A DNA stretch of 64,000 nucleotides from Marinobacter salinus (lineage in GTDB: Bacteria > Pseudomonadota > Gammaproteobacteria > Pseudomonadales > Oleiphilaceae): NCBI RefSeq assembly GCF_001854125.1, contig NZ_CP017715.1, positions 1,674,001-1,738,000 of the forward strand. Direction: 5' to 3'. Positions 16,201 through 26,982 of this stretch are shown here, in pieces. Under the pieces are notes generated by a model. It was not told the origin of the DNA. It made no database searches and was given only the letters and a program-made list of their open reading frames with translations. The translations under genes were made by a program, and so were the position numbers. The number at the start of each line of letters is the position of its first letter. Position 1 is the stretch's first letter.

Positions 16201-16414
16201 TGTGACCCTCGAGGACGAAACCGGAAACGTAAATGTGGTGGTATGGCTGGAAACCGCCCGGCGGCAGCGGAAACCGTTATTAACCGCCCGGCTATTACAT
16301 GTAAAAGGCGTACTGGAAAGAGAGGGAGATATTGTTCATATCATGGCAGGCAAACTTTCGGACCTGAGCCATCTCATAAAAACGCTCCCGGTCAGTTCCC
16401 GGAATTTCCATTAA
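13295..16414 (+). CDS. dnaE2: Error-prone DNA polymerase DnaE2 (ImuC)
   Basis: A 1039-aa C-family polymerase that performs SOS mutagenesis and lesion bypass with ImuA and ImuB. The PHP domain opens the protein ([22 protein letters not shown]). The catalytic acidic motif [10 protein letters not shown] near residue 385 and the helix-hairpin-helix and OB-fold regions towards the C-terminus ([38 protein letters not shown]) are present. Start ATG 13295 overlaps the imuB stop by one base, indicating translational coupling; the frame is open further upstream but within imuB. A strong terminator follows the stop. Confidence 0.96.
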   Translation: [1039 protein letters not shown]

Positions 16415-16416
16415 AA

Positions 16417-16448
16417 AAACCCCGCCAGGCTTACACCGGGCGGGGTTT
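16417..16448. terminator. Bidirectional terminator between dnaE2 and oadB
   Basis: Arms AAACCCCGCC (16417-16426) and GGCGGGGTTT (16439-16448) form a GC-rich hairpin with A and T flanks on both sides, serving the convergent genes. Confidence 0.88.
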
Positions 16449-16467
16449 CAGTGCAGCAGAGGAACGA

Positions 16468-17790
16468 TCAGCTAAGCAGTTTGATCATCACACCGGCAGC
16501 TACCGCAGAGCCGATAACACCAGCCACGTTCGGACCCATGGCGTGCATCAGCAGGAAGTTCTGCGGGTTAGCTTCCAAACCAACCTTGTTGGATACCCGC
16601 GCTGCCATCGGCACCGCAGATACACCTGCCGAACCAATCAACGGGTTGATCTGCTCCTTGCTCAACTTGTTCATCAGTTTCGCCATCAGAACACCCGAGG
16701 CCGTTCCTACACCAAAGGCGACGATACCAAGGCCCAGAATACCCAGAGTCTGGGGATCGAGGAACTTGTCAGCCATCAACTTGGAACCAACCGACAACCC
16801 GAGGAAGATTGTAACGATGTTGATCAGCGCATTCTGGGCTGTATCGCTCAGACGCTCAACCACACCACACTCGCGCATCAGGTTACCGAAGCAGAACATA
16901 CCCAGCAGCGGCGCTGCATCAGGCAGGAACAGAACCACGGCAATCAGCACAACCAGCGGGAAGATGATCTTCTCCTGCTTGCTCACCGGGCGCAGCTGGG
17001 ACATCTTGATTTTGCGTTCTTCCGGCGACGTCAGAGCCTTCATGATAGGCGGCTGGATCATTGGTACCAGCGCCATGTAGGCGTAGGCAGATACCGCAAT
17101 TGCACCAATCAAGTGAGGCGCCAGCACACTGGACACGTAGATGGACGTTGGGCCGTCCGCACCACCGATGATACCGATCGCAGCTGCTTCCAGAATGGTA
17201 AAGTCCAGGATACCCAGCCAGTCCAACAGAGCTGCGCCGAGCACCGTACCAAAGATACCGAACTGGGCTGCAGCGCCAAGCAGCAGTGTCTTCGGGTTCG
17301 CGAGCAACGGTCCGAAGTCAGTCATGGCGCCCACGCCCATGAAAATCAGCAGCGGCCCAACGGTGCTCCCGATAACCACGGTGTAGAAGTTGTACAGCAT
17401 TCCGTTACCGTAACCAAAGTCCTGCGCCAGGCCGTTGGCCATAGCAAGCTCGGCGGAACTGGCTTCTTTATACGCGTACTTGAACGCGTCCATGACCTCA
17501 GCCGTTACCACCTGGCCAGACTGATAGGACACATCCAGTGCACTCGCAAGCGCCGCAAGAACCTCTGGCTTGGCCATATGGATTGCATTTTCCGCGGCAG
17601 ACAGAGCGAGCCCTGCCTCCGGAATGTTCGCCAGAATACCGCCAAAGCCAATTGGCACCAGCAGCAACGGCTCAAAGCCCTTGCGAATCGCAAGGAACAG
17701 GAGAAGAAAGCCGATGGCAATCATTACCACCTGACCAATTTCAATGTTGAACAGGCCACTGCCCGTCCACAACGTCATTAATTTATCCAT
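16468..17790 (-). CDS. oadB: Oxaloacetate decarboxylase Na+ pump, beta subunit
   Basis: A 440-aa integral membrane subunit that decarboxylates carboxybiotin and couples this to Na+ export across the inner membrane. The functional motif [16 protein letters not shown] (near 215-230, conserved Asp) and the conserved C-terminal [19 protein letters not shown] and [21 protein letters not shown] are present. Many hydrophobic segments run along the whole length. It is the last gene of oadGAB, 14 bases after oadA. Length is normal for the family. Confidence 0.96.
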   Translation of the reverse strand: MDKLMTLWTGSGLFNIEIGQVVMIAIGFLLLFLAIRKGFEPLLLVPIGFGGILANIPEAGLALSAAENAIHMAKPEVLAALASALDVSYQSGQVVTAEVMDAFKYAYKEASSAELAMANGLAQDFGYGNGMLYNFYTVVIGSTVGPLLIFMGVGAMTDFGPLLANPKTLLLGAAAQFGIFGTVLGAALLDWLGILDFTILEAAAIGIIGGADGPTSIYVSSVLAPHLIGAIAVSAYAYMALVPMIQPPIMKALTSPEERKIKMSQLRPVSKQEKIIFPLVVLIAVVLFLPDAAPLLGMFCFGNLMRECGVVERLSDTAQNALINIVTIFLGLSVGSKLMADKFLDPQTLGILGLGIVAFGVGTASGVLMAKLMNKLSKEQINPLIGSAGVSAVPMAARVSNKVGLEANPQNFLLMHAMGPNVAGVIGSAVAAGVMIKLLS

Positions 17791-17804
17791 GGAATGCTGG
17801 CCCT

Positions 17805-19592
17805 TTATGCGATTGTCAGCATTTCATCATCAGGGGAGACGGCATCACCGACCTTGATGAAAACTTCACCGATAGTACCGGCCTTAGGTGCGCGAACCTC
17901 GGTTTCCATCTTCATGGCTTCGAGGATAATCAGCACATCGCCCTCTTCAACAACGTCACCCGGCGATACCAGAATCTTGAAGATATTGCCGCCCAGAGGG
18001 GCAACAACTGGCTCACCATCACCCGCTGCAGGCGCAGGAGCCGAAGACGCGGCAGGCGCAGAAGCAGCACCGCCCTCGCCCTGGATTTGGGTGATTTCGC
18101 CACCTTCGGACACCGCCACCACAAACTTATTGCCATTGACTTCAACGGTGTAAGTCTCGGGGCCGCCGGCCTTCTTCGCAGGTGCCACATCAGCAGCGCT
18201 CGGAATCGGCTCAAAGGCATCCGGATTATCGCGATTTTCGAGGAATTTCAGGCCAATCTGCGGGAACAGAGCGTAAGTCAGCACGTCATCAACGGTGTTT
18301 TCCGCCAGTTTGATGCCTTTCTCTTTGGCCAGCGTCTTCAGCTCGTCGGTCAGTTTGTCCATTTCCGAGTCAATGAGGTCGGCGGGACGGCAAGTGATCG
18401 CTTCTTTGCCATCCAGAACACGCTCCTGCAACTCCTTGTTGAACGGCGCTGGCGCGGAGCCGTATTCGCCTTTCAGGATTGCGGAGGTTTCCTTGGAGAT
18501 AGACTTGTAACGCTCACCGGTCAGAACGTTCAGCACCGCCTGGGTACCAACGATCTGGGAAGTCGGAGTCACCAGCGGGATGTAACCCAGGTCTTCGCGA
18601 ACCTTGGGAATCTCAGCCAGAACCTCATCAAACTTATCGCTCGCGTTCTGTTCTCTCAGCTGGTTTTCCATGTTGGTCAGCATGCCACCAGGCACCTGAG
18701 CAATCAGGATACGGGAATCGGTACCCCGGAGGCTGCCTTCAAATTTTGCGTACTTCTTGCGGACTTCGCGGAAGTAACTGGCAATTTCTTCAAGCAGGTT
18801 CAGGTCAAGGCCGGTGTCACGGTCAGTACCTTCAAGAATGGCAACAACCGCCTCGGTGGGCGAGTGGCCATACGTCATGCTCATGGAGGAAATGGCCGTA
18901 TCCACGTTATCGATACCGGCTTCCGCTGCCTTGATGGCTGTGGCGGTAGACATGCCCGTGGTCGCATGGCACTGCATGTGAATCGGGATATCCAGTTCTT
19001 TCTTCAGGCGGCTAACCAGATCAAAGGCCACGTACGGTTTGAGAATACCCGCCATGTCCTTGATGGCAATGGAATCCGCCCCCATGTCTGCGACTTCCTT
19101 CGCCAGCTCAACCCACATCTCAATGGTGTGCACCGGGCTGGTGGTATAAGAGATAGTGCCCTGCGCATGCTTGCCGGTCTTGCGAACGGCCTTGATGGCG
19201 GTGTCCAGGTTGCGGGGATCGTTCATCGCGTCAAAAATACGGAACACGTCAACGCCATTTTCGGCGGCACGATCTACAAACCGCTCGACCACATCATCCG
19301 CGTAATGGCGGTAGCCCAACAGATTCTGGCCACGCAGCAGCATTTGCTGCGGAGTGTTGGGCATAGCCTTTTTCAGTTCGCGGATACGCTCCCAGGGATC
19401 TTCGCCCAGGTAACGGATACAGGAGTCGAAGGTGGCTCCACCCCAGGATTCCAGGGACCAGAAACCGACTTTGTCGAGTTTCTCGGCAATGGGTAGCATG
19501 TCATCAAGCCGCATACGGGTGGCAAGCAGGGACTGGTGGGCGTCACGCAGGATAACGTCCGTAATCCCCAGCGGTTTCTTCGTGTCAGTCAT
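17805..19592 (-). CDS. oadA: Oxaloacetate decarboxylase alpha subunit (biotin carrier)
   Basis: A 595-aa cytoplasmic carboxyltransferase. The N-terminal domain begins [19 protein letters not shown] and contains the metal-binding TIM barrel ([35 protein letters not shown]). After an Ala/Pro-rich linker ([16 protein letters not shown]) comes the biotinyl domain with the biotinylated Lys in [19 protein letters not shown] near the C-terminus. Start ATG 19592 is chosen because the upstream open frame is only the reverse of the oadG linker. It acts with OadB and OadG. Confidence 0.96.
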   Translation of the reverse strand: MTDTKKPLGITDVILRDAHQSLLATRMRLDDMLPIAEKLDKVGFWSLESWGGATFDSCIRYLGEDPWERIRELKKAMPNTPQQMLLRGQNLLGYRHYADDVVERFVDRAAENGVDVFRIFDAMNDPRNLDTAIKAVRKTGKHAQGTISYTTSPVHTIEMWVELAKEVADMGADSIAIKDMAGILKPYVAFDLVSRLKKELDIPIHMQCHATTGMSTATAIKAAEAGIDNVDTAISSMSMTYGHSPTEAVVAILEGTDRDTGLDLNLLEEIASYFREVRKKYAKFEGSLRGTDSRILIAQVPGGMLTNMENQLREQNASDKFDEVLAEIPKVREDLGYIPLVTPTSQIVGTQAVLNVLTGERYKSISKETSAILKGEYGSAPAPFNKELQERVLDGKEAITCRPADLIDSEMDKLTDELKTLAKEKGIKLAENTVDDVLTYALFPQIGLKFLENRDNPDAFEPIPSAADVAPAKKAGGPETYTVEVNGNKFVVAVSEGGEITQIQGEGGAASAPAASSAPAPAAGDGEPVVAPLGGNIFKILVSPGDVVEEGDVLIILEAMKMETEVRAPKAGTIGEVFIKVGDAVSPDDEMLTIA

Positions 19593-19632
19593 CGTGTCAG
19601 CCTTCTGTTTAAAGGTTCTATCTTTTACCGGC

Positions 19633-19884
19633 TCACTTCTTGTGGCGGGACCGGAATTGTGCAATCGCCTTCTTGATGGCCTCGGCGGTGTCAGGGTCGA
19701 CCGACGCGGGCGCCTTCGGCTTGGCACGTGGCGTTCTGGCCGGGGTTGCCGGCTCTGGCGGCGCAAACCGGGAGATCAGTTTGGACATGAGCAGTGTTGC
19801 GAACACCAGAACCACCAGGAACGCAAACACAAACCCCATACCGGCAATCATGAGATCTACGGCTTGTGACATCAGGTCATTCAT
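19633..19884 (-). CDS. oadG: Oxaloacetate decarboxylase gamma subunit
   Basis: An 83-aa subunit with one N-terminal transmembrane helix ([22 protein letters not shown]) and a Pro/Ala/Lys-rich cytoplasmic tail ([19 protein letters not shown]), the typical OadG layout. It anchors the alpha subunit to the membrane part of the sodium pump. It is the first gene of the operon; the 222-bp space upstream (19885-20106) presumably holds the promoter, but I cannot define it. Confidence 0.93.
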   Translation of the reverse strand: MNDLMSQAVDLMIAGMGFVFAFLVVLVFATLLMSKLISRFAPPEPATPARTPRAKPKAPASVDPDTAEAIKKAIAQFRSRHKK

Positions 19885-20106
19885 ATCGAATAGCTACCTG
19901 TATTGGTTTGTTGATTTCCCCGAGTTGTCTGGCCGGACCACTTAGACTAAAGTCTCAGCACTTTCCGTAACAAATCGGGAGGCAAAATCCTGCGTAATTT
20001 ACCGTTTTAGATTGTCCTGAGCAACCTAAATGCGAATTACTATACGCGCTTTCCGAGGCGCGACGCCCAAGTGACCTGCCGCGCTCAACCCCATCATGCT
20101 AACGAT

Positions 20107-21480
20107 TCAAGCATATCGAACGCGTATTTTCCGACCTTTGACCCGCCCACTTTCCAATCGTTTCAACGCCTTCGCCGCGTAATCCTTGTCAATTGCTACG
20201 AAGCACTGAAAATCAAATAGATCAATTTTTCCGACAGCGGAACCCGGGATTCCGGCCTCACCCGTCAGTGCACCCAAAACATCGCCCGGGCGGACTTTTT
20301 CTTTCCTGCCACCGGCAATACAAAGCGTTTTCATGGCCGGGTAGACAGGCTGCTGAGGCGTCGCCATCAGAGCTTCCGTATCCCCCCATTCCGCCGCACG
20401 CCCACGATCCGATTCCAGACGACTGATCTTATGGCCCTTGGACGGGGTGCACAGGGTTATGGCAAGCCCCTGCTCGCCCGCGCGCCCGGTCCGGCCAACC
20501 CTGTGGGTATGCACTTCGGAATCTCTGGCAGGTTCGGCATTGATAACCAGTGGCAGGGATTTGATGTCCAGCCCCCGCGCGGCCACATCCGTTGCTACCA
20601 GGACCGAGCAACTCTGATTGCCAAAACGGACCAGCACACTGTCCCGTTCCCGCTGCTCAAGATCCCCGTGCAGAGGCAAGGCCGAAAAACCTCGCTGGCT
20701 GAGCCCTTCGGCCATCTCGTCACATTGTTGCTTGGTGGTACAGAAGACAATGCACGAGGAAGGCTGATGCTTGGACAGCAAGGCCATAACAGCATCGGTG
20801 GTGGCCCCTGGCGAAATCTCGTAGAAAAGCTCACGAATGTCCGGATTGCCCTGCCCTGATTCGGCACGCACATCGACCGGATCCTGCTGGTAACGGGCAC
20901 TGAGTTTTCGGATGGATTCCGGCCAGGTGGCCGAAAACATCAGGGTCTGGCGGGTTTCCGGCGTTTGCCCCAGGATATCCTCCATGGCGTCCTCAAAGCC
21001 CATGTCCAGCATTCTGTCGGCTTCATCCAGCACCACAGTCCCGACGCGATCAAGCGTGAGCGTGCCTTTGCGAAGGTGATCCTGGATCCGTCCGGGCGTC
21101 CCCACAACAATATGGGCACCATGGCTCAGGGAGCCTATCTGGGGGCCAATGGACACACCACCACACAACGTCAGCACCTTGACATTGTCCCTGGCCCGGG
21201 CCAGCTCTCGCAGCGCTTTGCTCACCTGATCCGCCAGCTCACGGGTAGGACAGAGAATCAGGGCCTGCACCGCGAACAACCTGGGATTGAGATGCTCAAC
21301 CAGCCCAATCCCGAAGGCGGCGGTTTTGCCACTACCGGTCTGCGCCATGGCAATCACGTCACGGCGCGCCAGGCATTGCGGCAAGGCCTTGGCCTGAATT
21401 TCAGTGGGGTGCTCGAATCCCAACTGCTCCAGATTGGAGACCATCGCAGGGGAAAGACCAAACTCTTTAAAGGAAGGCAT
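20107..21480 (-). CDS. dbpA: ATP-dependent RNA helicase DbpA
   Basis: A 457-aa DEAD-box helicase that works in 50S ribosome assembly. Helicase motifs: the Q motif before AMAQTGSGKTAAFG (motif I), PTRELADQ, VLDEADRMLDMGF (motif II), FSATWP (motif III) and HRVGRTGRAGEQG (motif VI). The C-terminal domain (RKEKVRPGDVLGALTGEAGIPGSAVGKIDLFDFQCFVAI) is the DbpA-type RNA-binding fold that recognises hairpin 92 of 23S rRNA, which separates it from other DEAD-box proteins. Monocistronic. Confidence 0.96.
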   Translation of the reverse strand: MPSFKEFGLSPAMVSNLEQLGFEHPTEIQAKALPQCLARRDVIAMAQTGSGKTAAFGIGLVEHLNPRLFAVQALILCPTRELADQVSKALRELARARDNVKVLTLCGGVSIGPQIGSLSHGAHIVVGTPGRIQDHLRKGTLTLDRVGTVVLDEADRMLDMGFEDAMEDILGQTPETRQTLMFSATWPESIRKLSARYQQDPVDVRAESGQGNPDIRELFYEISPGATTDAVMALLSKHQPSSCIVFCTTKQQCDEMAEGLSQRGFSALPLHGDLEQRERDSVLVRFGNQSCSVLVATDVAARGLDIKSLPLVINAEPARDSEVHTHRVGRTGRAGEQGLAITLCTPSKGHKISRLESDRGRAAEWGDTEALMATPQQPVYPAMKTLCIAGGRKEKVRPGDVLGALTGEAGIPGSAVGKIDLFDFQCFVAIDKDYAAKALKRLESGRVKGRKIRVRYA

Positions 21481-21586
21481 ACAAGAAAATCCCGGAATCA
21501 GCGGCTGCTGGTTATGAAGGCAAAAATGAGGGCGTATACTACACGCACAGGATACCAGAATTTGCCAATAATTAACGGAGTTACTG

Positions 21587-22123
21587 ATGGCGTCCCTACA
21601 GGATCAGCTACTGAAAGCAGGCCTTGCCGACGAGAAGAAGGCCAAGGCCGTTCGAAACGAGAAACGCAAACAGAGAAAACAGCAACCCAAAGGTACGGAG
21701 CAGGTTAATGAAGCCCAGATCCGTGCCCGCCAGGCCCGGGAAGAGAAGGCCGAGCGAGACCGCGAGCTGAACCGGCAACGCCAGCAGGAAGCGGAAAAAA
21801 AGGCCATTCAGGCGCAGATACGCCAGCTGGTGGAAACCAACCGACTGGACCGTAGCAGGGGCGATACCTCCTATCAGTTTGTCCACGACAAGAAGATCAA
21901 GAAAATTTTTGTCGACGACACCATGGTGGATCAGCTGTCCCGTGGTCGCCTCGCTATTGTTTTCGTGAACGATGCCTATGAGATTGTGGCAGAGGGTGTT
22001 GCCCGGAAGATCATGGAGCGCGATAAAAGCGCTGTTGTAGTTCTCCATGACCGCAAAACAGACGACGTGGGTGACGACGACCCGTATGCCGGTTATGAGA
22101 TTCCGGACGATCTCATGTGGTAG
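21587..22123 (+). CDS. DUF2058 family protein
   Basis: A 178-aa soluble protein, with a very basic and charged coiled N-terminal half (MASLQDQLLKAGLADEKKAK, then Arg/Glu/Gln-rich helix) followed by a small folded domain with SYQFVHDKKIKKIFVDD. This is the layout of DUF2058 proteins (E. coli YaiL), thought to bind nucleic acid or nucleoprotein; the role is not established. It is divergent from dbpA. Confidence 0.88.
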   Translation: MASLQDQLLKAGLADEKKAKAVRNEKRKQRKQQPKGTEQVNEAQIRARQAREEKAERDRELNRQRQQEAEKKAIQAQIRQLVETNRLDRSRGDTSYQFVHDKKIKKIFVDDTMVDQLSRGRLAIVFVNDAYEIVAEGVARKIMERDKSAVVVLHDRKTDDVGDDDPYAGYEIPDDLMW

Positions 22124-22260
22124 ACCTCCGAACGCCTTCGGACCAGATTCCTTTTTGATCTATCTGTCCGGTCAGCGGACATAAGTACTAATCATCACTC
22201 CCAATCTGATGACGCCGTACTACACTCAGGTTATATCCATATAACGAAAGGGGATTAACC

Positions 22261-22695
22261 ATGAGTATGAAAAAATCGCTGATCTCGATAGCAGGCGCCA
22301 CCTTACTTACGTCCCTGGCCAGCTTACCGGTAGCCGCCCAGTCCAACGAACAGGTATTTGGTCGGGAACTGATGACCCAGCAGGAGTTGCAGGAACACCG
22401 CACAACCATGCGTAACCTGAACACCGATGCCGAGCGGGCCCGGTATCGCCAGCTGCACCACGAACGCATGCTACAACGCGCCCGTGAGCGTGGGGTTGAA
22501 CTGAATAACGGCATGGGGAAAGGGCCAGGCAAAGGCATGGGAGCGGGCCAGGGTATGGGTTCCGGACAAGGCATGGGTTCCGGACAAGGCATGGGTTCCG
22601 GACAAGGCATGGGATCTGGTCAAGGTATGGGCAAAGGCTCAGGGGGTAACGGCAAAAACCAGGAGTATAAGATCAAGGGGTCCGGTAACCAGTAA
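22261..22695 (+). CDS. Secreted small protein with Gly-Met-Gly-Ser-Gly-Gln repeats
   Basis: A 144-aa protein with a Sec signal peptide (MSMKKSLISIAGATLLTSLASLPVAAQ, cleavage after AAQ or VAA). A charged helical middle (EQVFGRELMTQQELQEHRTTMRNL to RARERGVEL) resembles a conserved segment seen in several small periplasmic proteins of marine bacteria. The C-terminal third is low-complexity GMGSGQ hexapeptides. The Met-rich repeat could bind metal, but this is only a guess. A ribosome site AAGGGG precedes ATG 22261, and a strong terminator follows the gene. Confidence 0.82.
   Translation: MSMKKSLISIAGATLLTSLASLPVAAQSNEQVFGRELMTQQELQEHRTTMRNLNTDAERARYRQLHHERMLQRARERGVELNNGMGKGPGKGMGAGQGMGSGQGMGSGQGMGSGQGMGSGQGMGKGSGGNGKNQEYKIKGSGNQ
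22534..22640 (+). repeat. 18-bp tandem repeat array in the secreted-protein gene
   Basis: The unit GGCATGGGTTCCGGACAA occurs as three exact head-to-tail copies, flanked by degenerate ones on both sides. It encodes six residues per unit and keeps frame, so copy number can vary without disrupting the gene. Confidence 0.9.
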
Positions 22696-22722
22696 CCCGG
22701 ATTCACTTTTCACAGTTACAAA

Positions 22723-22755
22723 AAAAAGCGGGGCTGATTATCAGCCCCGCTTTTT
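22723..22755. terminator. Bidirectional terminator
   Basis: Fifteen-base complementary arms (22723-22737 and 22741-22755, AAAAAGCGGGGCTGA and its complement) with a TTA loop and T/A tracts on both sides lie between two convergent genes. Confidence 0.92.
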
Positions 22756-22781
22756 ATTTGCGCCTTTTAATGGCAGATGGT

Positions 22782-24497
22782 TCAGGCGTTGCTGAGACGC
22801 TTGCGCGCCCACAAACCACCCAGGGCCATCAGGACCATGCCCGGCAGTACCGGATCAAATGGCGAGCCCGGCGCACCGGCAGAGCAGCCAAAGATCGGAC
22901 CGTCACCGGCAGGCGTTGGCGCCTCTGGCGGAGTTGGTACTGGAATGGCGGGCACTCCAACCGCATCATTCAGACCTGTCACACGCAGAGTGAAGGTACA
23001 GTTTGTATCCACACCATCGCTGGTGCAGGTTGGCCAGTTCAAAGTGAAGGTGTCGGCCACACTGATGGTGGTATTGATATTGACGTTCGCCAAATCTTCA
23101 ACGGGGCCCTGAACATAACCGGGTTGCCTGATGAGACCAGTTGTTGCATCGGGCGGGCCGCTAATATTGAGCATTTCAGTTAATGTCAGTGTTGAACCAT
23201 AGGTCTCCACGTATGCTGCAGCAATATCATACAGCTCGGTATCAGGATTCCAGGTGGCGACCAAAGCATCACTGTTATCGGCGTCAATTACAGTCACCGG
23301 TTTATTAGCCCAGTCGGCGAAGGCATCAATGTTTACAGCCTCGCCATCGATCAGAACATTGAATGTTCCGTCGTAAAGGCCAGAAGCCGTCGACTGCACA
23401 AGTGAAATCGCATCGGGAACATTGTTGTCGGGGTCTTCTTCGCCCAACGTATCAACGAGGGGCAGAACGTCGCCAGCCACAGCAGGATTGAAGCTGCCGC
23501 TGTTCGGGTCCCATTCTGCCGCGGAAATCTCGGCAGTCCCGGCATCACCGTCATGGTCAACCGTCACAGCCGGATCGAATACCTTTTCAAATGTCTGCCA
23601 ATCGGCCGCACCGGGAGCACCATCGTCCCAAGCAAGCAGGATGGAATCGTTCGCCGGGTTGCCATCATGATCGATGAACCAGCCGGTCGGCACTGAGCTG
23701 AGGGTACGCCAGTCACCAAACAAGTCCTTGTACTGACTCGGAACATTCGTGTCAGTCTCAGTTGTATCCTGATTGGAGGCGGTCGCTCCTGATTCAATAA
23801 ACTCTGCAACGCTTGTGTTAAAGAACGGCAGGCCTTCGACCTTGCTGCCGCCAAACAAGCCTCCGGGGAATTTGCCCAGATTTCCTATCGTGAGTTTGTC
23901 GGCACCGTCAAAACCGAATGAAAGACCGTCGTCTGCAGTAGACGCACTGAAGGCGTTACCTACACCGAAACCGGTCTCAAATCGGAAGGCGTTCAAATCC
24001 CCTCCAACGCTATTGGTGCCATCCGTCAGGTTCGACAGCTTGCCAATAACCCGGTAGAGCTTCGGCTCAGCCCCGGGCGACACATTAAATACCAGATCAA
24101 TCGGACCATTGGTCTCGGTTGATTTCAGCTTGAAGCGTTTACCCGAGTCGGGGGGAGCCTGGCAGTTCTTTTGGGGAGGATCCAGAAGCTGACGATCCGG
24201 TTGCGCCATGATGCAGCCCGCGAAGTCATAGGTATTCTGGGCGGTAAATGGCTCGTTATAGACTCTGATACCCAAGCCCAAATTACCAAAGTCATTTACG
24301 GGATCAATCCAGCCAAAAGTGCCGGTTCCCTCAGTATCGGTATAAACCAGGGTTTTTCCTTGGACAGGGGGAACTGCAAGGTTGTCCTCATTGACGCTAT
24401 CGATCGTTGCCGCCGAAGCTGCCTGCGACACTCCCAACAACGAAAACACTATCGCGCTAACAAGCGGTTTTCTTGAGAATTTAATTCCCATTTTCAT
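22782..24497 (-). CDS. Large exported protein with C-terminal sorting-like tail
   Basis: A 571-aa exported protein. The signal peptide is clear (FSRKPLVSAIVFSLLGVSQAASAAT). The body is Asp/Asn/Gly-rich with few basic residues and repeated beta-type segments (for example DHDGDAGTAEISAAEWDPNSG), suggesting a calcium-compatible or adhesin-like exoprotein. The C-terminus has a Pro-rich spacer (PVPTPPEAPTPAGDG), a Cys (IFGCSAG), a hydrophobic helix (DPVLPGMVLMALGGLWA) and basic RKR, the tripartite layout of CTERM-type sorting signals. I suspect a choice-of-anchor family but cannot confirm which one. No matching protease is in the window. Confidence 0.8.
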   Translation of the reverse strand: MKMGIKFSRKPLVSAIVFSLLGVSQAASAATIDSVNEDNLAVPPVQGKTLVYTDTEGTGTFGWIDPVNDFGNLGLGIRVYNEPFTAQNTYDFAGCIMAQPDRQLLDPPQKNCQAPPDSGKRFKLKSTETNGPIDLVFNVSPGAEPKLYRVIGKLSNLTDGTNSVGGDLNAFRFETGFGVGNAFSASTADDGLSFGFDGADKLTIGNLGKFPGGLFGGSKVEGLPFFNTSVAEFIESGATASNQDTTETDTNVPSQYKDLFGDWRTLSSVPTGWFIDHDGNPANDSILLAWDDGAPGAADWQTFEKVFDPAVTVDHDGDAGTAEISAAEWDPNSGSFNPAVAGDVLPLVDTLGEEDPDNNVPDAISLVQSTASGLYDGTFNVLIDGEAVNIDAFADWANKPVTVIDADNSDALVATWNPDTELYDIAAAYVETYGSTLTLTEMLNISGPPDATTGLIRQPGYVQGPVEDLANVNINTTISVADTFTLNWPTCTSDGVDTNCTFTLRVTGLNDAVGVPAIPVPTPPEAPTPAGDGPIFGCSAGAPGSPFDPVLPGMVLMALGGLWARKRLSNA

Positions 24498-26257
<1,760 letters not shown>

Positions 26258-26279
26258 TAATGCCGCCCGCAGGGGACAC

Positions 26280-26675
26280 ATGAACCTGAAAGTTCTGCTT
26301 CCGACAGAAGTGCTTGTGGACCAGCCGGTCAGCAAGGTTATCGCGGAAGCGGAGAACGGTGAATTCTGCTTGCTGCCCCGACATATTGATTTCGTCGCTG
26401 CCCTGACTCCTGGAGTGCTGTCTTTCTACAGCGAAGATGGCACAGAGTGCTTCGCGGCGGTGGACCGGGGCGTGTTAGTGAAGTGCGGACAGGATGTCAC
26501 CGTCTCCACCTACAAAGGCGTAACCGGAACCAATATGGCCGAGCTACAGTCGATGATTGAGGAGCGTTTCCTGGATCTGGATGAGCACGAACGGAAAGCT
26601 CGTACCGCCCTTGCCCGACTTGAGGCCGGAACGCTACGGGGCTTCCTTGACCTCAAGGAGAAACTCCATGGCTGA
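26280..26675 (+). CDS. atpC: N-ATPase F1 epsilon subunit
   Basis: A 131-aa central-stalk subunit. The N-terminal beta-sandwich is recognisable (MNLKVLLPTEVLVDQPVSKV, GEFCLLPRHIDFVAALTPGVLSF) followed by a helical end. The start at 26280 follows AGGGGAC; an ATG at 26247 overlapping the atpD stop is possible and would add 11 residues. It links rotation of the c ring to the head together with gamma. Its stop overlaps atpQ by eight bases. Confidence 0.9.
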   Translation: MNLKVLLPTEVLVDQPVSKVIAEAENGEFCLLPRHIDFVAALTPGVLSFYSEDGTECFAAVDRGVLVKCGQDVTVSTYKGVTGTNMAELQSMIEERFLDLDEHERKARTALARLEAGTLRGFLDLKEKLHG

Positions 26676-26982
26676 CCGGCCTCATCGTTCAGAACCTGAC
26701 GGCCATCCGCCAAAACTTGGCGAGCAAGTGGGCCGTCGTGCCAGGCGCAAGCAAGAGGCCCGGAAGAAAGGCCGGCATGCAGCCTGGTTTGGCCTTGGCA
26801 TGTTTGGCCTGGTGGGATGGTCTGTGGCCATCCCGACACTCATCGGTGTCGCCGTTGGGCTCTGGATGGACGATCGCTGGCCGGGCCAGGTGTCCTGGAC
26901 GCTTACTCTGCTTATCATCGGCATAGCATTAGGCTGCCTCAATGCCTGGTACTGGATCAAACAGGAGAGCGAACGTGACTGA
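26668..26982 (+). CDS. atpQ: N-ATPase operon protein AtpQ (AtpI-like)
   Basis: A 104-aa membrane protein with a basic N-terminal tail (RPHRSEPDGHPPKLGEQVGRRARRKQEARKKG) and two hydrophobic helices (GLGMFGLVGWSVAIPTLIGVAVGLW and WTLTLLIIGIALGCLNAW) separated by MDDRWPG. This is the AtpQ/F0F1-ATPase subunit layout specific to N-ATPase operons and is related to AtpI. It is thought to help c-ring assembly. ATG 26668 follows AAGGAG; start and stop overlap both neighbours. Confidence 0.9.
   Translation: MADRPHRSEPDGHPPKLGEQVGRRARRKQEARKKGRHAAWFGLGMFGLVGWSVAIPTLIGVAVGLWMDDRWPGQVSWTLTLLIIGIALGCLNAWYWIKQESERD

Noticed and set aside
16243..17781. A 512-aa plus-strand frame
   Set aside because: It is antisense to dnaE2 end/oadB; composition is dominated by Arg, Gln and His with no domain. 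The oadB frame has clear motifs.
18087..19496. A 469-aa plus-strand frame
   Set aside because: Antisense to oadA, which has complete carboxyltransferase and biotinyl motifs. The plus frame has no recognisable domain.
22534..22640. CRISPR-like array
   Set aside because: The repeats are contiguous with no spacers, are in frame in a coding gene and have no cas genes nearby.
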